Part shown: positions 22,760 to 32,182 of the stretch, one piece after another
Layout of the letters: every line of letters starts with the position of its first letter
Numbering within the stretch: position 1 is the stretch's first letter
DNA from: AC-43 sp963728855
Lineage (GTDB): Bacteria; Actinomycetota; Actinomycetes; Mycobacteriales; Micromonosporaceae
Assembly (NCBI GenBank): GCA_963728855.1
Contig: CAVSLN010000009.1
Span: 372,001 to 436,000, forward strand
DNA: 64,000 nt
Direction of reading: 5' to 3'
Made by a program: the position numbers and the translations under genes
The notes under the pieces: generated by a model
Seen by the model: only the letters and a program-made list of their open reading frames with translations
Databases searched by the model: none
What the model was told of the DNA's origin: nothing

Positions 22760-24418
22760 TTAGCGGCTACACACGTGGGGCCGAGGAGTGCGTTGAGGGT
22801 GGCTCGCAGGGCGTTGGCGTGCCGGTGTTGGCCGAGTACGACGAGGTCGGCGCGCCAGTAGGCGAGGTCGGCACCGGCGTTGGTGCGGTCGGTCGCGGTG
22901 ACGGTCGGCACCTTGCCGGTCGACGCGACCCGGCTGAGCAGTTGGAAGGTGGGGCGCGCCACCGGCCCGTACTGACCGCGGCCATGGGCGTCGGGACCGA
23001 GGAAGTACCCGCCGGGGACGGCGAAAGGTACTCCGGTCATGGCGGCCCAGCGCAGGCCGCCGGCGTCGTGCACGTCGGGTATCGGTACCGGGACGAGGGT
23101 GTGGTGGTCGCGGATATGGGCACCCCACTGCCCCGTGGTGATGAACGCGGGGACCGGGTACCCGACCGGGATCGTCGGTAGCGGGCGTGGCACCAGCGGG
23201 ACGAGAGCGACCCCGAGCAGTGCCGCCAGCGCCAGCACCACGGGGCGTGGGGCGGTACGAAGGGCGCGGGCGCGGACGGCGGCGTCCAAACCGATCGCGG
23301 TGACGACGGCGATTACCACGCCGACCGCCAGCCCGAACCGGGCGGGCAGCACCGAGTCCAGCAGCGGGAGTTTTCTCAGCAGCCGCCAGGGCAACGGTAC
23401 GCCGGTGGTGTCTCCGTGGATCTTCAGTGTCGGCCCGAGGGAAAGCGTGGCGAGTACGCCGGCCGTCAGGACCAACGCGCGAATCTCGGTGCGCCGCCGG
23501 AGACATATCGCGATCGCGACCACGACGACGAGGTAGGGGAGGGTGAAGAAGGTGTTCTCCTCGGCCGGGTTCAACGCCAGTCCGGCGTTGGTGGTGCGGC
23601 TACCGAGGATCGCCAGTTGCGGGATGGCGAGGTAAGAGGCGAGGTCGGCGCCGTGACCGGACACGTACGGCACGGTGCGGTAGGACTGCGGCCCGAAGAA
23701 CTGCATCCACAGCGGGTAGGCCGCGAGGACCAGCGCGGTACCGGCCGCGACAGCGAGGCCGCGGGCCAGTCGAGGAGCGAGGTGGCTTACCTGCGCCGGT
23801 CGCTGCAACGCGTAGGCGGCGGTGAACACACCGTACCAGCCGGCCGGGCTCGGCCAGGCGCAGCACCAGCAGGATGATGACCGGCAGCAGGAACTGCGCG
23901 ACGAGGTTCAGGTGGCCGCGGGAGTGCGCGAGCATGCCGGGACCGAAGCCGCACAACGCGCCGCCGACCGCCGCGGCCAGTCGGGACGTCGCCAGGTATC
24001 GGGACAGCACCTGGTACCACGAGGCGGCGGTGCAGAACAGGGCGAGGCAGATGATGAGGTTGCACGTCACCGTCGGACCGGCCAGCCAGGTCACCGGTGC
24101 GAGGGGTACGCCCAGCCCGACCAGGCCGGTGTTGCTCATCAGGTTGACCCCGTCCGGCGCGTTCTGCAGGGTACTGAGGAACGGGTTCTGCAGGTGCCGT
24201 ACGGTCCGGGCGTCGTACGCGAGGAACCACTCGAAGAGGCGGTAGTCCTCGTTGCCGCCGTGACTGCCATCGACCATCCTTGTGTCGAGGCCGGGCCACA
24301 GCCGAGCGGTCGACCACAGCGTGAGCGCCAGGTAGCAGAGGTACGCGGCGACATCGGAGGAGCGGACGGTGCGTCGAGCGGGTTGCGGGGACTCCGGCGG
24401 CTGGTAACCCCGCAACAC
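22760..24418 (-). pseudogene. frameshifted polytopic membrane protein (GT-C glycosyltransferase-like)
   Basis: Two frames together read as one protein. The 5' half (from about GTG 24418) gives GNEDYRLFEWFLAYDART, NAPDGVNLMSNTGLVGLG and several helices up to VLRLAEPG. The continuation WYGVFTAAYALQRPAQ, with further helices, lies in another frame from about 23850 downward. The native 3' end also seems lost: after LNALLGPT the frame runs on into antisense of the DUF742 gene. A TAA in another frame at 22760 marks the nearest plausible end. The topology (many helices, a loop with Asp/Glu after the first helix) resembles GT-C enzymes, but no family is certain. Confidence 0.65.
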
Positions 24419-24458
24419 TCTAAAAGCTTCAGTTCCGGACCACAAGCCCGTGATCAGG

Positions 24459-25556
24459 TCAGTCGACGCGCAGGCGGTACCCACGTTTGACAACGGTCTG
24501 GATGAAGGCCGAGCCGCCGAGGGCGGCGCGCAGGCGCGCGACGGCCATCTCCACGGCGTGCTCATCCGCGCCGCGCGGTAGCGAGGTCAGGAGTGCGGCG
24601 CGTGACAGCACCCGGCCGGGGCTGACCGCGAGCGCGCGCAGGACCGCCATCGGCGCGGGGGCGAGCGGCCGCAGTGCGCCGTCGACCAGCGCCGCGTGTC
24701 CGCGCAGAGTGACCTCCTGGCCGGCGACCCGCAGCGTGGGCGCCCGTTTGGGCAGCTCATCGACGAGGGTACGGACCAGGGCGCCTAACCGGGCCCGGCT
24801 CGGTACCACGACCGGCACGCCGCGGCGCACGAGCGGGTCGGCCGTCACCGGTCCCACGCAGGCGGCCACCACGTCGGTGCGCAGCGCGTCGAGTAAGGCA
24901 CCGGTGTCCGGGCCGGCCAGCCGCAGCAGCGCGCCGACCGCCGGAGCCGAGGTGAACGTGACCGCGTCGACCAGCCGGTTCATCGCGAGGTCGACGAGGC
25001 GCCGCAGGGGCGTCGGGTCGACCGGCGGGACCCAGCGGTAGACGGAGACCTCGACGACGTCGGCGCCGGCCGCGGCGAGCGCGCCGCAGAACTCGGGCTG
25101 CGGTTCACCGTGCAGCTGTACGGCGATCCGCTGCCCGTTCACGCCCCGCTCCAGCAGGTGTGCGAGCACCTCGTCGCAGCACTCCGAGTCCGGCGACCAC
25201 TCGCCGCCCAGGCCAGCGGCGTGCAGCGCACCGCGCGCCTTCGGCCCCCGGGCGATGAGGTACGCGTTGCCCACCACGTGCTTGAGCCGCTCGGCCAGCC
25301 CCCAGCCCTCGGCCGCCTCCAGCCAGCCGCGCAGGCCGATGCCCGTGCAGGCGACCACCACGTCTGGCGGGTTGTCCACCAGGGACGCCGTCGTGGCCCG
25401 CAGCTCGACGTCGTCGGACAGCGGCACGATGCGCAGCGCCGGCGCCAGGACGACCCGGGCGCCCCGCCGTTCCAGCAGCGCGGCCAGCTCGTCACGGCGC
25501 CGGTCGGCGGTGACGGCGACGGTGAAGCCGGACAGGGGTTCCGGCTCTCCGCTCAT
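24459..25556 (-). CDS. nnaR: NnaR-type regulator: uroporphyrinogen-III synthase (HemD)-like domain plus winged helix
   Basis: The 365-aa protein starts at ATG 25556, overlapping the nirD stop (ATGA). Residues 1-260 are HemD-like (FTVAVTADRRRDELAALL, VVVACTGIGLRGW, DAVTFTSAPAVGALL). Residues 270-365 form an OmpR-type winged helix (LAPAPMAVLRALAVSPGRVL, DEHAVEMAVARLRAAL, VVKRGYRL). This fusion matches NnaR, known in Streptomyces coelicolor as a nitrate/nitrite assimilation regulator acting with GlnR. Whether the HemD half keeps any enzyme activity is unknown. Confidence 0.88.
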   Translation of the reverse strand: MSGEPEPLSGFTVAVTADRRRDELAALLERRGARVVLAPALRIVPLSDDVELRATTASLVDNPPDVVVACTGIGLRGWLEAAEGWGLAERLKHVVGNAYLIARGPKARGALHAAGLGGEWSPDSECCDEVLAHLLERGVNGQRIAVQLHGEPQPEFCGALAAAGADVVEVSVYRWVPPVDPTPLRRLVDLAMNRLVDAVTFTSAPAVGALLRLAGPDTGALLDALRTDVVAACVGPVTADPLVRRGVPVVVPSRARLGALVRTLVDELPKRAPTLRVAGQEVTLRGHAALVDGALRPLAPAPMAVLRALAVSPGRVLSRAALLTSLPRGADEHAVEMAVARLRAALGGSAFIQTVVKRGYRLRVD

Positions 25557-25879
25557 CCGGACCACCCCACCTCGACGCGCCCCTCCCGCAGCCGTACGGG
25601 ATACACCGGTACCCGTACGTCGGGCGCGTCCAGGCAGACGCCGGTACGCAGGTCGTACACCTGCTTGTGCAGTGGTGAGGCGACAGTCGGGGCGTCGCCC
25701 CGGGAGCCGACGATCCCCCGGGACAGTACGCTGGCGCCGGTGAACGGGTCGACGTTGCCGATCGCGCGGACGGTGCCGTCGTGCAGGCGGAACACGGCGA
25801 CCGGGGCGCCGCAGACGAGCGCGGCGACCCCTCGTTCGGGTTCGAGCCGTGGGTACGGACAGACGGAAATCCAGGTCAT
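25553..25879 (-). CDS. nirD: nitrite reductase small subunit NirD
   Basis: The 108-aa protein is a Rieske-fold protein without the iron ligands, as expected for NirD: the usual Cys-His pairs are absent, while ASPLHKQVYDLRTGVCLD keeps the fold. It partners NirB in the cytoplasmic NADH nitrite reductase that makes ammonium. ATG 25879 overlaps the nirB stop (ATGA), and its own stop overlaps nnaR. Confidence 0.92.
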   Translation of the reverse strand: MTWISVCPYPRLEPERGVAALVCGAPVAVFRLHDGTVRAIGNVDPFTGASVLSRGIVGSRGDAPTVASPLHKQVYDLRTGVCLDAPDVRVPVYPVRLREGRVEVGWSG

Positions 25880-28335
25880 CGCGGCATCCCCAGGACGACG
25901 GGCGGGTTGCTGGCCGGTACCCGCTGGCCCCGCTCGATCTCGAAGCTGATCGACGGGTCCGGCGTGTCCGGTGCGTTCACGAACGAGGCGAAGCGGCGCA
26001 ACCGATCGGGATCGTCCACAGTGGACCGCCATTCGTCCACATAGGACTCGACGTGCCGCGCCATGGCGGCGTCGAGCTCGGCGCACAGGCCCAGCTCGTC
26101 GTCGACGATGACCCGGCGCAGGTGGTCCAGACCGCCGTCGAGGCCCTCCAGCCAGGATGCCGTACGCTGCAACCGGTCCGCGGTCCGGATATAGAACATC
26201 AAGAATCTATCGATTATCGGAACCAGCGCCTCTGTTGAGACATCCTGCAGGAACAGGTCGGCGTGCCGGGGCCGGAAGCCTCCGTTGCCGCCCACGTAGA
26301 GGTTCCAGCCGTGCTCGGTCGCGATGACCCCGAAGTCCTTGCCCCGCGCCTCGGCACACTCCCGGGCGCACCCGGACACCGCCGCCTTCACCTTGTGCGG
26401 TGAGCGCAGCCCCCGGTACCGCAGCTCCAGATCGATCGCGAGACTCACCGAGTCCTGCACCCCGTACCGGCACCACGTCGACCCGACGCACGACTTCACG
26501 GTGCGCAGGGCCTTCCCGTATGCGTGCCCCGACTCGAAGCCCGCGTCCACCAGGCGCCGCCAGATCTTCGGCAGCTGCTCGACGCGCGCGCCGAACAGGT
26601 CGATCCGCTGCCCGCCGGTGATCTTCGTGTACAGGTCGAAGTCCCGGGCCACCTCGCCGATCACGATGAGCTTGTCCGGCGTGATCTCCCCACCCGGGAT
26701 CCGCGGCACCACCGAGTACGTGCCGTCCCGCTGGAGGTTGGCCAGGAAGTGGTCGTTGGTGTCCTGCAGGGCGGCCTGCTCGCCGTCGAGGATGTAGCCC
26801 CCGACCGTGGTGGCGAGGATCGAGGCCACCACGGGCTTGCAGATGTCGCACCCGCGGCCCTGCCCGTGCGCCTCGATGAGCTCGGAGAACGTGCCGATGC
26901 GCCGTACCCGGACAATGTCGAACAGCTCCTGGCGGGTGTACGCGAAGTGCTCGCACAGCGCCTTCGACTGGGCCACCCCGGCCTCGGTGAGGAGCTGCTT
27001 GACCAGCGGTACACAGGAGCCGCAGGTGGTACCCGCCCGGGTGCACGCCTTTACGGCGGCGACGTCCGAGCAGCCCTGCTCCCGGATCGCGCCGAGGATC
27101 GCGTCCTTGGTGACCGCGTTGCACGAGCAGATCTGCGCGGCGCCGGGCAGCGGGCCACGGCCACCGTCGCCGCCGGCCGGCGCCAGCAAGGCGAGGGGCG
27201 GTGCCGGCAGTGGCCCGCCGAGGCTCGCGCGCAGGGTCGGGTACGCGCTCGCGTCGCCCACCAGTACCCCGCCGAGCAGTGTCCGCGCGTCGTCGGAGAG
27301 GACCAGCTTGGCGTACACGCGGGTGGCCGGATCGGTGAACGTGACGTCGAGCGGCCCCTCTGTCGTCCCGAACGAGGCCACGTCGACGCCGAGCAGCTTG
27401 AGCTTGGTGGAGGTGTCCGCACCGGGGAACGTGGCGGGACCGCCGAGCAGCCGGTCCGCGACCACCTCGGCCATCGCGTAGCCGGGGGCGACCAGACCGT
27501 ACACCCGGCCGCCGATCTCCGCGCACTCGCCGATCGCGTAGACGTCCTCGGCGGAGGTGCGGCAGGTCTCGTCCACCACGACCCCGCCCCGGGTACCCAT
27601 CGTCAGGCCGGCCTCGCGGGCCAGCTCGTCACGCGGCCGTACCCCCGCGGCGAACACCACGACGTCAGCCCGCAGCACGCCGCCGTCCGCGAAGACGACC
27701 TGCCGTACCGAGTCGTCGCCGACGATCCGGCCCGCCGACCGTCCAACGTGGACGGTGAGGCCGAGGTCCTCGACGTGCCGGCGCAGCATCGCCCCACCGG
27801 CCTCGTCGACCTGCGTCGGCATCAGCCGGGGCGCGAACTCCACCACGTGCGTGGTGAGTCCCAGCGTCCGCAGCGCGTTCGCCGCCTCCAGCCCGAGCAG
27901 CCCGCCACCGATGACGACGCCGGTCCCGCTCCCCCGGTGCGCCGCCGCGTACGCCGTGAGCGACTCAAGGTCGTCGACGGTCCGGTAGACGAAGCAGCCG
28001 GGCAGGTCCGAGCCGGGTACCGGCGGGACGAACGGGTACGAGCCGGTGGCCAGCACCAGGGCGTCGAACCCGTACCGGCCGTGCGCGGTGAACACCTTGC
28101 GGGACAAGGGATCCAGCGCGAGCGCCGGTTCGCCGAGGCGTACCTCGACGCCGTCGGCGCCGGGCAGCTCGAGCGCGTCGCCGTCGAACCAGGCCGACAG
28201 CCGTACCCGGTCGTACGCCGGCCGCGCCTCCTCCGCCAGCACGGTGACGTCCCACAAGCCGGCGCCGTCCCGGTCCCGCAGCGCGGTCACCAACCGGTGC
28301 CCGACCATGCCGTTGCCGATGACCACGAGCTTCAT
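25876..28335 (-). CDS. nirB: nitrite reductase large subunit NirB
   Basis: The 819-aa protein reduces nitrite to ammonium with NAD(P)H. It has an N-terminal FAD/NAD domain (VVIGNGMVG, VVIGGGLLGLEAA, YAIGECAEI). A [2Fe-2S] BFD-like domain follows (CSCNAVTK with GTTCGSC). The C-terminal sirohaem/[4Fe-4S] half carries VKSCVGSTWCRYG and SGCARECAEARGKD as cluster ligands. Length and order are standard. ATG 28335 overlaps the stop of the upstream oxidoreductase. Confidence 0.97.
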   Translation of the reverse strand: MKLVVIGNGMVGHRLVTALRDRDGAGLWDVTVLAEEARPAYDRVRLSAWFDGDALELPGADGVEVRLGEPALALDPLSRKVFTAHGRYGFDALVLATGSYPFVPPVPGSDLPGCFVYRTVDDLESLTAYAAAHRGSGTGVVIGGGLLGLEAANALRTLGLTTHVVEFAPRLMPTQVDEAGGAMLRRHVEDLGLTVHVGRSAGRIVGDDSVRQVVFADGGVLRADVVVFAAGVRPRDELAREAGLTMGTRGGVVVDETCRTSAEDVYAIGECAEIGGRVYGLVAPGYAMAEVVADRLLGGPATFPGADTSTKLKLLGVDVASFGTTEGPLDVTFTDPATRVYAKLVLSDDARTLLGGVLVGDASAYPTLRASLGGPLPAPPLALLAPAGGDGGRGPLPGAAQICSCNAVTKDAILGAIREQGCSDVAAVKACTRAGTTCGSCVPLVKQLLTEAGVAQSKALCEHFAYTRQELFDIVRVRRIGTFSELIEAHGQGRGCDICKPVVASILATTVGGYILDGEQAALQDTNDHFLANLQRDGTYSVVPRIPGGEITPDKLIVIGEVARDFDLYTKITGGQRIDLFGARVEQLPKIWRRLVDAGFESGHAYGKALRTVKSCVGSTWCRYGVQDSVSLAIDLELRYRGLRSPHKVKAAVSGCARECAEARGKDFGVIATEHGWNLYVGGNGGFRPRHADLFLQDVSTEALVPIIDRFLMFYIRTADRLQRTASWLEGLDGGLDHLRRVIVDDELGLCAELDAAMARHVESYVDEWRSTVDDPDRLRRFASFVNAPDTPDPSISFEIERGQRVPASNPPVVLGMPR

Positions 28336-29834
28336 CAGCTGCCCACCTCCACCATCGGCCAGTCCGGCTCGGCGGCGTCCGGGGCCGCGCGGCGACCCGG
28401 ACCGGTCGAGTCCACACTGGACAGCCAGTCGACCAGGCCGCACACCGCGTCCTGGCACGAGCCGCAGCCGGTGGTGGCCCGGGTGGCGGCGACCACCTCG
28501 GCGACCGAGTGCGCACCGGCCCGCCAGGCCGCGACGAGAGCGCCCTTGGTGACCGTATTGCACTGGCACACCGTCGCGGCGTCGGGGATCCGGGCCGGCG
28601 ACTCGGCCACCGGGACGGCGGCCGTGCCGAGCGCCCGGCCGAGCAGCAGCGCGCGCCGGTCGGCCGGTACGGGCGCGCCGCGGTCGAAGAGCTGGATGAC
28701 CGTACCGACGGCCGGGTTGTCGCCGAGCATGATGGCCCCGGCCAGCTTGTTGTCGCGCAGCAGCAGCTTCGCGTAGGTGCCCCGGGCCGGATCGGCGAAC
28801 GTGAGCAGCTCGGTGCCGGCGCCGCCGGAAGAGTCGGTGGAGGCGCCCATCGCGGCCAGGTCGATGCCGCTGGCCTTGAGCCGCATGATCGGGGGCGTGG
28901 GCCGGTAACGGGCCTGGGGCGCGACCCCGGTCAGCCGGTCGGCCACCACCCGGGCCTGCTCCCAGGCCGGGGCGACCAGCCCGCCGACCACCCCGGCATG
29001 CTCGGCGCAGTCGCCGATCGCGGAGATGTGCGGGTCGCTGGTGCGCAGCCGGTCGTCGACCACGACGCCGCGCTGCACCGCGAGGCCGGCGGCGCGGGCG
29101 AGCCGCGTGTCCGGCCGGGTGCCGCACGCGACCACGAACAGGTCGGCGGTCAGCCGCGCTCCGTCGGCGAGCGTGACGGTCACCCCGGTGTCGTCCGCGT
29201 CGACCCGGGCCGTGGCCGCCGCCAGGTGCACGGTCACGCCAAGAGCCTTGAGGGTACCCACGAGCACGGCACTCGCCGCCGGATCGAGCTGCCGCTCCAT
29301 CAGGTGCCCCACCGCGTGTACCACCTGGACCGACAGTCCCCGTAAAGCCAGCCCCCGCGCGGCTTCCAGCCCGAGCAGCCCGCCGCCGAGCACGATCGCG
29401 GACCCGGACTTGTCGGCCGTGTCGAGGATCCGCCGGCAGTCGTCGAGGGTACGGAACACCGCGACCCGGTCGGGTAACGGCGAGCCGAGCCCGGCGATCG
29501 GCGGTACCAGTGGGCTGCCTCCGGTCGCCAGCACCAGATGGTCGTACGGCAGCGTTGCACCGTCCGATGTGGACAGTGTCCGGGCGGCCCGGTCGATCGC
29601 GGTCACCTCGACGCCGAGCCGCAGGTCGAGCCCGCGCCCGGCCGGCTCGGCCAGGGTCACCTCGCCCTCGGCGAGCTTCCCGGCCAGTACCCCCGACAGC
29701 AGGATCCGGTTGTACGCCCGGTGCGGCTCCGCCCCGATGGCCGTCACCCGCATGTCCCGGTCCCGTGCGTGCAACTCCGCCGCCAACCGTGCCCCTGCCA
29801 TCCCGTACCCGACGACGAGAACCCGGTCGCTCAC
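28335..29834 (-). CDS. FAD-dependent oxidoreductase with C-terminal [2Fe-2S] domain (NasB-like electron-transfer subunit)
   Basis: The 499-aa protein matches the N-terminal part of NirB. It has an FAD motif (VLVVGYGMAGARLAAEL), an NAD motif (VLGGGLLGLEAARGL) and an ISAIGDCAEH block. A BFD-like [2Fe-2S] site follows (CQCNTVTK with TGCGSCQDAVCG). It lies between nasA and nirB with overlaps on both sides. It most likely passes electrons from NAD(P)H to the assimilatory nitrate reductase, as NasB does in Bacillus. The role is inferred from context. Confidence 0.88.
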   Translation of the reverse strand: MSDRVLVVGYGMAGARLAAELHARDRDMRVTAIGAEPHRAYNRILLSGVLAGKLAEGEVTLAEPAGRGLDLRLGVEVTAIDRAARTLSTSDGATLPYDHLVLATGGSPLVPPIAGLGSPLPDRVAVFRTLDDCRRILDTADKSGSAIVLGGGLLGLEAARGLALRGLSVQVVHAVGHLMERQLDPAASAVLVGTLKALGVTVHLAAATARVDADDTGVTVTLADGARLTADLFVVACGTRPDTRLARAAGLAVQRGVVVDDRLRTSDPHISAIGDCAEHAGVVGGLVAPAWEQARVVADRLTGVAPQARYRPTPPIMRLKASGIDLAAMGASTDSSGGAGTELLTFADPARGTYAKLLLRDNKLAGAIMLGDNPAVGTVIQLFDRGAPVPADRRALLLGRALGTAAVPVAESPARIPDAATVCQCNTVTKGALVAAWRAGAHSVAEVVAATRATTGCGSCQDAVCGLVDWLSSVDSTGPGRRAAPDAAEPDWPMVEVGS

Positions 29835-31873
29835 AGCTTCTCCAGGCGGGCCGCGCAGACCTTGAACTCCGGCATACGGGAGGTCGGGTCGAGGGCGTCG
29901 TTGGTGAGCGCGTTCACGCCGGGCCAGTGGAACGGCGCGAAGAGCGTGTCCGGGCGGATCGTGTCGACCACGCGGGCCGGGACCTCGGCGGCGCCCCGGC
30001 GGCTGACCACCCGTACCGTCTCACCGTCCACAATGGACAGTGAGTCGGCCAGGTCGGGGTGCAGCTCCACGAACGGGCCCGGTGCGGCCTTGACGAGCGG
30101 GGCGACCCGGCGGGTCTGGGCACCGGACTGGTAATGCGCCAGCACCCGGCCGGTGGTGAGGTAGAGCGGGAAGTCCGGACCGGGCTCCTCGGCCGGCGGC
30201 CGGTGGTCGACGGGTACGAACCGGGCCTGGCCGTCCGGGGTGGGGAAGGAGTCGGTGAACAGGCGCGGCGTACCGGGGTGGCCGTCCTCGGGGCACGGCC
30301 AGAACACGCCGCTGTCCGCGTCGATCCGGTCCCACGTGACGCCCGCGTAGTCCGCCGGTCCGCCGGCCGAGGCGCGCCGTAGCTCCTCGAACACGGCCAG
30401 CGGTGCGGCATCGAAGCGCTCGCCATGACCGAGCCGGGCGGCGAGCCCGGCCAGCACCTCCAGGTCCGTCCCCGTACCGGTCGGTGGCTCGCGCAGCGCG
30501 CGGCGCCGCAGTACCCGGCCCTCCAGGTTGGTCATCGTGCCGTCCTCCTCCGCCCACTGCGCGGTCGGCAGCACGACGTCGGCCAGCTCGGCCGTCTCGG
30601 ACGGCAGGAAGTCGCTGACCACAAGGAGATCCAGGGCGCGCAGCCGGTCGGCCACCCGGCTCGCCCGGGGTGCGGAGACCACCGGGTTGGAGCCGAACAC
30701 CAGGAGCGCCCGCGGACCATCGGCCGTACCGAGCCGGTCCAGCAGCTCGGCGGCCGAGACTCCGGCGCCGGGAAGGGAGCCCGGGTCTACGCCCCAGACG
30801 GAGGCGACGTGCGCCCGCGCGGCCGGGTCGTCGATGCGCCGGTACCCGGGCAGCTGGTCCGCCTTCTGGCCGTGCTCCCGGCCGCCCTGCCCGTTGCCCT
30901 GGCCGGTCAGGCAGCCGTACCCGGAGCCGGGCCGCCCGGGCAGGCCCAGTGCCAAGGCGAGGTTGATGTACGCGGACACCGTGTCCGTACCCTTGGTGTG
31001 CTGCTCGGCCCCCCGGCCGGTGAGTACGAGCGCGGTGCCGGCCCGGCCGAGCGCGTGCGCCGCGGCCTCGAGATCGGCCACCGGTATCCCCGTCAGGCGC
31101 TCGACCCGGGCCGGCCACCACGCGGCGGCCGCCTTGGCGACCTCGTCCCATCCGGTCGTGCGCGCCTCGACGTACGGCCGGTCCAGGTACCCCTCGGCCA
31201 CCACCAGGTGCAGCAGGCCCAGCGCGACGGCCAGGTCCGTACCGGGGGTGGGCTGGAGGTGGATGCCGGCCCGGCGCGCGGTCGGGGTGACCCGGGGATC
31301 GATGACGATCAGTGTGCCGCCGGCCTCCCGCTGCTCGGTCAGGTACCGGCCCAGTGGCGGCATGGTCTCGGCGATGTTCCCGCCCGCGAGCAGCAGCACG
31401 TCGGCGCGCCCGAGGTCGGACAGTGGGAACGGCAGGCCGCGGTCGATGCCGAAGGCCCGGATCCCGGCGGCCGCCGCCGAGGACATGCAGAACCGGCCGT
31501 TGTAGTCGATGTACCGGGTGCCGAGCGCGACGCGCGCGAACTTGCCTAACGCGTACGCCTTCTCGTTGGTCAGCCCGCCGCCTCCGAAGACCGCCACCGC
31601 GTCGGGTCCGTACGCCGTCCGCAGCTCGCGGATCTTCTCCGCGACGAAGTCCAGCGCCTCGGTCCAGGAGGCCGGCCGGCCGTGCAGCAGCGGGGTGGTC
31701 AACCGGTCCGGATGGTCCAGCAGCTCGGCCGCCGTCCAGCCCTTCTGGCACAGCCCGCCCCGGTTGGTCGGGAAGTCGCGCGGCGCCACCTCGACCCGCC
31801 CGGAACCGTCCTCGCGCAACGTCATCCCGCACTGCAAGGCGCAGTACGGGCAGTGCGTCGCGACCTCGGACAT
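29831..31873 (-). CDS. nasA: assimilatory nitrate reductase catalytic subunit (molybdopterin oxidoreductase)
   Basis: The 680-aa enzyme reduces nitrate to nitrite in the cytoplasm. An N-terminal [4Fe-4S] site is formed by C8, C11, C15 and C42 (CPYCALQCG, GGLCQKGW). Molybdopterin-guanine-dinucleotide binding blocks follow, such as YNGRFCMSSAAAAG and LLLAGGNIAETMPP. The C-terminal domain 4 has LTTGRVLAHYQSGAQTRR. There is no twin-arginine signal, which fits the assimilatory type. ATG 31873 lies 24 bases downstream of a candidate GlnR box. Confidence 0.93.
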   Translation of the reverse strand: MSEVATHCPYCALQCGMTLREDGSGRVEVAPRDFPTNRGGLCQKGWTAAELLDHPDRLTTPLLHGRPASWTEALDFVAEKIRELRTAYGPDAVAVFGGGGLTNEKAYALGKFARVALGTRYIDYNGRFCMSSAAAAGIRAFGIDRGLPFPLSDLGRADVLLLAGGNIAETMPPLGRYLTEQREAGGTLIVIDPRVTPTARRAGIHLQPTPGTDLAVALGLLHLVVAEGYLDRPYVEARTTGWDEVAKAAAAWWPARVERLTGIPVADLEAAAHALGRAGTALVLTGRGAEQHTKGTDTVSAYINLALALGLPGRPGSGYGCLTGQGNGQGGREHGQKADQLPGYRRIDDPAARAHVASVWGVDPGSLPGAGVSAAELLDRLGTADGPRALLVFGSNPVVSAPRASRVADRLRALDLLVVSDFLPSETAELADVVLPTAQWAEEDGTMTNLEGRVLRRRALREPPTGTGTDLEVLAGLAARLGHGERFDAAPLAVFEELRRASAGGPADYAGVTWDRIDADSGVFWPCPEDGHPGTPRLFTDSFPTPDGQARFVPVDHRPPAEEPGPDFPLYLTTGRVLAHYQSGAQTRRVAPLVKAAPGPFVELHPDLADSLSIVDGETVRVVSRRGAAEVPARVVDTIRPDTLFAPFHWPGVNALTNDALDPTSRMPEFKVCAARLEKL

Positions 31874-31896
31874 GTTCGGAAGCGTGCCGTTGGGCG

Positions 31897-31935
31897 GTTT
31901 CGCCCCCGGATCCCTTTTGTTTCCGGCCTGCTAAG
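31897..31935 (-). promoter_or_regulatory. candidate GlnR box upstream of nasA
   Basis: On the minus strand two perfect GAAAC half-sites (plus-strand GTTTC at 31919-31923 and 31897-31901) lie exactly 22 bases apart, as in the actinobacterial GlnR consensus gTnAC-N6-GaAAC repeated. The intervening GATCC and the upstream TTAGC fall at the correct N6 spacing but match the gTnAC half-site weakly. The site lies 24 to 62 bases upstream of the nasA start. GlnR is the global nitrogen regulator, and it cooperates with NnaR in Streptomyces. Confidence 0.6.
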
Positions 31936-32069
31936 AGCCCTTCACATCGCACTTCGGCAACGGTCCGAAAAGCGGGCGGTGGAGCCCCCCGGTGGTGCCA
32001 CGAACGGGTCGCGCGGCCGGCGGAGACCGGGCACCCGCAGGCCCGCGCGGCGTGCCAAAGTGCACACAT

Positions 32070-32108
32070 ATGGGCTGATCGCGTCTGGTGTGGACGCGAT
32101 CAGCCCAT
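32070..32108 (-). terminator. strong hairpin downstream of narK
   Basis: TGGGCTGATCGCGTC (32071-32085) and its exact complement GACGCGATCAGCCCA (32093-32107) enclose a 7-base loop. One more A-T pair extends the stem to 16. The hairpin lies about 75 bases after the narK stop and before the nasA promoter. No U-tract follows, which is normal for actinobacterial terminators. Confidence 0.85.
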
Positions 32109-32182
32109 GGTCTTCGCCCGTGGCTGTGTCAGATTGTTGCCGGTGTCGCCGGCGTTCGTCCGGCCGATCTCCCCAGGTCGGC

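Noticed and set aside
26524..28776. 750-aa plus-strand ORF opposite nirB
   Set aside because: Antisense to nirB, with Arg/Ala/Gly/Pro-rich composition and no domain pattern.
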